64,000 nucleotides of DNA from an uncultured Acidobacteriaceae bacterium. Its GTDB lineage: Bacteria > Acidobacteriota > Terriglobia > Terriglobales > Acidobacteriaceae. The stretch lies in assembly GCA_903911925.1 (NCBI GenBank), contig CAIWFH010000185.1, positions 124,001-188,000 on the forward strand, given 5' to 3'. Numbering within the stretch: position 1 is the stretch's first letter; each line of letters starts with the position of its first letter. Position numbers and translations under genes: made by a program. The notes beneath the pieces were generated by a model, which was not told the origin of the DNA, made no database searches, and saw only the letters and a list, made by a program, of their open reading frames with translations. This document shows, piece by piece, positions 61,107-64,000 of the stretch.

Positions 61107-62810
61107 ATGAAGCGCATAGCCCTCGCCCTCGTTGTCCTGCTGTTCCCCCTTGCCTCTGCAGCCCAGTCCTTTTCCGTCACTTTCCCCAAAAGCAACAGTG
61201 CGCAACCGCTTGACGGGCGCCTCCTGCTGCTGCTCTCCACGGACCCGGGCGACGAGCCGCGGAACCAGATTGACGACTCGCCGCGTTCGCAGATGGTCTT
61301 TGGGCTGACGGTGGACGGATGGCAGGCGGGGCAGGCCGCCTTGGTGGACGCGAGCGCATGGGGCTACCCGATCCGCAGCCTCAAGGACGTGCCGCCGGGC
61401 GAGTACACCGTGCAGGCGGTGCTGAACAAGTACGAGACCTTCCATCGTGGCGACGGCATGACCGTGAAGCTGCACATGGACCAGGGCGAGGGGCAGCAGT
61501 GGAACAACTCGCCGGGAAATCTCTACTCCAAGCCGCAGAAGATTACGGTCAAGCCGGGCGGCACAATCTCCGTTTCACTGACCGAAGTGATCCCGCCTAT
61601 CACAACACCGTCTGACACGAAGTATGTCCGTCATATTCGCATCCAGAGCGCAGCGCTGACCAAGTTCTGGGGGCGGCCCATGTTTGTGAGCGCAATCGTG
61701 CTGGTGCCGGAGGGCTTTGACGCGCACGCGGAGGCGCGCTTCCCGCTGATCATCTTTCACGACCACTTTGTGACCGACTTCAACGATTTCCGCACCACCC
61801 CGCCCGACCCGAACCTCAAGCCCGACTACAGCGAGCGCTTCCACCTGGCCGGTTACAACCGCATCCAGCAGCAGGAGGCGTACAAGTTTTACCAGCAGTG
61901 GGCCGCGCCCGGTTTCCCGCGGGTGCTGATCGTGAAGATTCAACATGCCAATCCGTTTTACGACGACTCGTATGCGGTGAACTCGGCAAACGTGGGCCCT
62001 TATGGCGATGCGATTGAGAACGAGCTGATTCCCGCCATCGAGAAGCAGTTCCACGCGATTGGCCAGGGCTGGGCGCGGTTTATGTACGGCGGCTCGACAG
62101 GCGGCTGGGAGGCGCTGGCGGTGCAGATATTCTATCCGGACCACTACAACGGCGCATTCGCCGCCTGTCCCGACCCGGTCGATTTTCACCAATACACCAA
62201 CATTGACATCTACAACGACAAGAATGCTTTCTACATTGAGGGCGCGCACAAGCGCATCCCGCAGCCGGACATGCGCGACTATCTGGGCCACACGCTGATC
62301 ACCACCGAGGATGACGCCGCCTACGAACTGGCGCTGGGCGATCACGGTCGATCAGGGGAGCAGTTCGCCATCTGGCAGGCGGTTTACGGACCGGTGGGCG
62401 AGGACGGCTACCCGGCGCCGATTTTCGACATGGCGACCGGTGAAATTGACCACAAGGTGGCCGAGTACTGGCGGCAGCACTACGACCTTGAAGCCATTCT
62501 GGAGCGCGATTGGGCGAAACTCGGGCCCGAGTTGGCCGGGAAGATTCACATCTATGTCGGCTCTGACGACACGTATTTTCTGAACAATGCCGTATACCGC
62601 ATGGAAGACTTTCTTAACTCGACAAAGAACCCACCGTACGGCGGCGAAGTGACCTACGGTCCCCGCGCCGAACATTGCTGGAATGGCGATCCGACGCTGC
62701 CCAACGCCTACTCGCGCCTGCACTACAACACCATGTACCTGCCCAAGATTCTGGAGCAGATCAAGAAAACGGCGCCCGCGGGTGCGGACCTGACGAGTTG
62801 GCGGTACTGA
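61107..62810 (+). CDS. Secreted esterase-like alpha/beta-hydrolase
   Basis: A 567-aa exported protein: signal peptide MKRIALALVVLLFPLASAA, a beta-rich N-terminal domain (about residues 20-190, SFSVTFPKSNSAQPLDGRL in part), and a C-terminal hydrolase of the enterochelin-esterase-like type with the nucleophile turn MYGGSTGGWEAL (GxSxG-like, Ser about 330), possible Asp in YVGSDDTYF and His in RAEHCW (about 527). Substrate unknown; similar proteins act on feruloyl or siderophore esters. Confidence 0.8.
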   Translation: MKRIALALVVLLFPLASAAQSFSVTFPKSNSAQPLDGRLLLLLSTDPGDEPRNQIDDSPRSQMVFGLTVDGWQAGQAALVDASAWGYPIRSLKDVPPGEYTVQAVLNKYETFHRGDGMTVKLHMDQGEGQQWNNSPGNLYSKPQKITVKPGGTISVSLTEVIPPITTPSDTKYVRHIRIQSAALTKFWGRPMFVSAIVLVPEGFDAHAEARFPLIIFHDHFVTDFNDFRTTPPDPNLKPDYSERFHLAGYNRIQQQEAYKFYQQWAAPGFPRVLIVKIQHANPFYDDSYAVNSANVGPYGDAIENELIPAIEKQFHAIGQGWARFMYGGSTGGWEALAVQIFYPDHYNGAFAACPDPVDFHQYTNIDIYNDKNAFYIEGAHKRIPQPDMRDYLGHTLITTEDDAAYELALGDHGRSGEQFAIWQAVYGPVGEDGYPAPIFDMATGEIDHKVAEYWRQHYDLEAILERDWAKLGPELAGKIHIYVGSDDTYFLNNAVYRMEDFLNSTKNPPYGGEVTYGPRAEHCWNGDPTLPNAYSRLHYNTMYLPKILEQIKKTAPAGADLTSWRY

Positions 62811-62846
62811 GTTCGCCTGCACTGTCAGCAGGCATCCGCAGCCTGC

Positions 62847-63314
62847 TCAAGCCGCAGTTTCGGAATCAAGCCGCTTGGCATAGATGAGGGCGGCGCGGCC
62901 GGGTGCGTAGTAGTTCTCTTCTGTGCCTTCGCAGCCGTATCCATGCGCCTCGTAGAGCCGGATTGCGCCCTCGTTCCCGGCATCCACATGAAGCCAGATC
63001 CAGCCGGCATTCGCGGAGCGGGCCGAGTCTTCGATGCAAGTAAGGAGTTGGCTGCCGGCTCCGTGGCTCCGGTGGGCGGGCAGCACCTCAATGGTCTCTA
63101 TATAGGCAATCGGCTCGCCTGCGTCCTGCGCCCATTCGACGATGGCGAAACCCACCATCCGGCCGTCCTGCTCGGCGATCCACGTTGCCCCGTTCGGGCT
63201 CCCCACGAGCCTGCCCATGTATTTTCGGCCAAAGCGCTCGGGCGGCTCAAAGCAAACATCCTCGATGGCATATAGCTCCTCGAGGTCCTGCGAGTTATAA
63301 AGGCGGTAAAGCAC
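62847..63314 (-). CDS. GNAT-family N-acetyltransferase
   Basis: A 155-aa acetyltransferase of the RimI-like type. The acetyl-CoA loop reads IETIEVLPAHRSHGAGSQLL (HRSHGAG, about residue 81-87) followed by the NEGAIRLYEAHGY block (about 113). The start is GTG 63314. Protein N-termini or small amines are possible substrates. It lies between the esterase (convergent) and pfkA, with a terminator before it. Confidence 0.9.
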   Translation of the reverse strand: MLYRLYNSQDLEELYAIEDVCFEPPERFGRKYMGRLVGSPNGATWIAEQDGRMVGFAIVEWAQDAGEPIAYIETIEVLPAHRSHGAGSQLLTCIEDSARSANAGWIWLHVDAGNEGAIRLYEAHGYGCEGTEENYYAPGRAALIYAKRLDSETAA

Positions 63315-63340
63315 AGCCTCACTTTATGTGAGCCGGAAAC

Positions 63341-63373
63341 AAAAAGCCACCCTCGCCTTGAGGATGGCTTTTT
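63341..63373 (-). terminator. Terminator of pfkA
   Basis: AAAAAGCCA-x-CCTC pairs with GAGG-x-TGGCTTTTT around a five-base loop, with one mismatch. Read leftward it ends in a T-run, 23 bases after the pfkA stop. The form is nearly symmetric, but no plus-strand gene runs into it. Confidence 0.85.
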
Positions 63374-63396
63374 GCATGACTGCGAAAAACCCCGAG

Positions 63397-64000
63397 TTAG
63401 ACCTTTGCTTCAAGGTCGGCGATTACGTCGAAGAAGCGCTGGTCGAGGCGGCGGTTGGTGGCGATGGCTTCCTTGATGGTGATGTCGGTAACGTCAAGGC
63501 CCTTGAGCACGGCGATGCGGCCCCACTTCTTGTCGTGGACCATGTCAATGGCATGCAGACCGTAGCGCTGGCCGAGCAAGCGGTCATAGGCCGTAGGAAC
63601 GCCGCCGCGCTGGGTGTGTCCCAGGTTCACGCTGCGGGTTTCAAAGCCAGTCTTCTCTTCGATAAGTTCGGCAAGGGCCTCGCCGATGCCGCTGAGCCGC
63701 GCGTGGCCGAATGAGTCAACTTGCTTTGAGCCGATAACCTGGCCGACTTCAGGCAGGTGAACGCCCTCGGCAACTACCACAATGCCGTAGTGCTTGCCGT
63801 GATCGTAGTTGTACTTGAGCAGCTTGGCCACGTGGTCGATGTCGATCTCTTTTTCGGGAACCAGGACAACGTCGGCGCCGCCGGCTACGCCTGAGGCGTA
63901 GGCGATCCAGCCCGCATCGCGGCCCATGACTTCGATGACGATGACGCGATTGTGCGAGTCGGCGGTGGTGCGGATGCGGTCAACCGCTTCGGTGGCGATG
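63397..64000 (-). CDS. pfkA: 6-phosphofructokinase, 3' part
   Basis: Glycolytic kinase making fructose-1,6-bisphosphate. The visible 200 residues include VIEVMGRDAGWIA (substrate and cofactor site), VVAEGVHLP and NLGHTQRGGVPTAYDR, all typical of the C-terminal half. The frame continues past the window edge (translated up to 64000 as ATEAVDRIRTTADSHNR), so the ATG at 63927 is internal. Whether ATP or pyrophosphate is used cannot be told, because the GGD/GGT motif lies outside. Confidence 0.93.
   Translation of the reverse strand, partial: IATEAVDRIRTTADSHNRVIVIEVMGRDAGWIAYASGVAGGADVVLVPEKEIDIDHVAKLLKYNYDHGKHYGIVVVAEGVHLPEVGQVIGSKQVDSFGHARLSGIGEALAELIEEKTGFETRSVNLGHTQRGGVPTAYDRLLGQRYGLHAIDMVHDKKWGRIAVLKGLDVTDITIKEAIATNRRLDQRFFDVIADLEAKV

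Overview
The window looks like chromosomal DNA of an acidobacterium (class Terriglobia, 'Acidobacteriaceae'-like). This rests on the high GC of most genes, on several protein styles common in that group (Pro-kumamolisin S53 protease with repeated beta-sandwich domains, GloVer-repeat propeller protein, PadR plus HAAS membrane protein pair, many secreted peptidases) and on ordinary housekeeping genes. I infer the phylum; I could not run a marker search. No rRNA, tRNA, CRISPR array, transposase or integrase was recognised.

Layout. 1-8.2 kb: the 3' part of a formiminotransferase/cyclodeaminase, a putative outer-membrane barrel protein, a coupled mazG / GNAT / NSAR-type enolase operon on the minus strand, a DUF5946-like gene, a prepilin peptidase, a DinB-like protein and a secreted TPR protein. 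8.3-15.3 kb: a SET-domain protein, the dnaX-ybaB-(MBL hydrolase)-recR replication/repair cluster, an exported GH13 amylase-family protein and a lone receiver protein. 15.6-19.8 kb: an ABC importer ATPase with a fused double permease and no binding protein, then a Gfo/Idh/MocA oxidoreductase. 19.9-27.1 kb: a complete Kdp potassium pump locus with a shortened KdpD divergent from KdpE, a structured-looking leader and two tiny membrane peptides before kdpA. 27.2-31.4 kb: a large sedolisin-type protease with six C-terminal repeats.

31.9-41.0 kb is a sugar locus that reads as a pathway: LutABC (lactate oxidation), L-rhamnose isomerase, an unusual regulator with an IclR-like HTH joined to a periplasmic-binding-protein-like sensor, a rhamnulose-1-phosphate aldolase/lactaldehyde dehydrogenase fusion, and rhamnulokinase. 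Rhamnose would give dihydroxyacetone phosphate and L-lactate, and LutABC would oxidise the lactate to pyruvate. A lactate permease lies further on at 55.9 kb. 41.0-50.8 kb: HigBA toxin-antitoxin, aldo/keto reductase, PadR regulator with membrane partner, acyltransferase, dnaE, and the GloVer-repeat protein.

50.8-54.4 kb is the most unusual part. After an 0.8 kb stretch of atypical sequence comes a compact three-gene set: a small Sec-exported protein with a double-glycine-leader-like motif and a C-terminal CxxC, a membrane-anchored stand-alone C39 peptidase, and an outer-membrane barrel protein that carries an excisionase-type helix-turn-helix domain behind a signal peptide. The set resembles, in parts only, the C39 peptidase and barrel of the Fap functional-amyloid system, and I propose it as a candidate peptide/fibre export system. 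A 46-residue secreted histidine-rich peptide follows on the other strand. 54.8-64 kb: a PhyH dioxygenase, lactate permease, M19 dipeptidase, S10-type carboxypeptidase, secreted esterase-like protein, GNAT acetyltransferase and the 3' part of phosphofructokinase. A near-identical 42-bp palindromic element lies at 2.2 kb and, inverted, at 61.0 kb.
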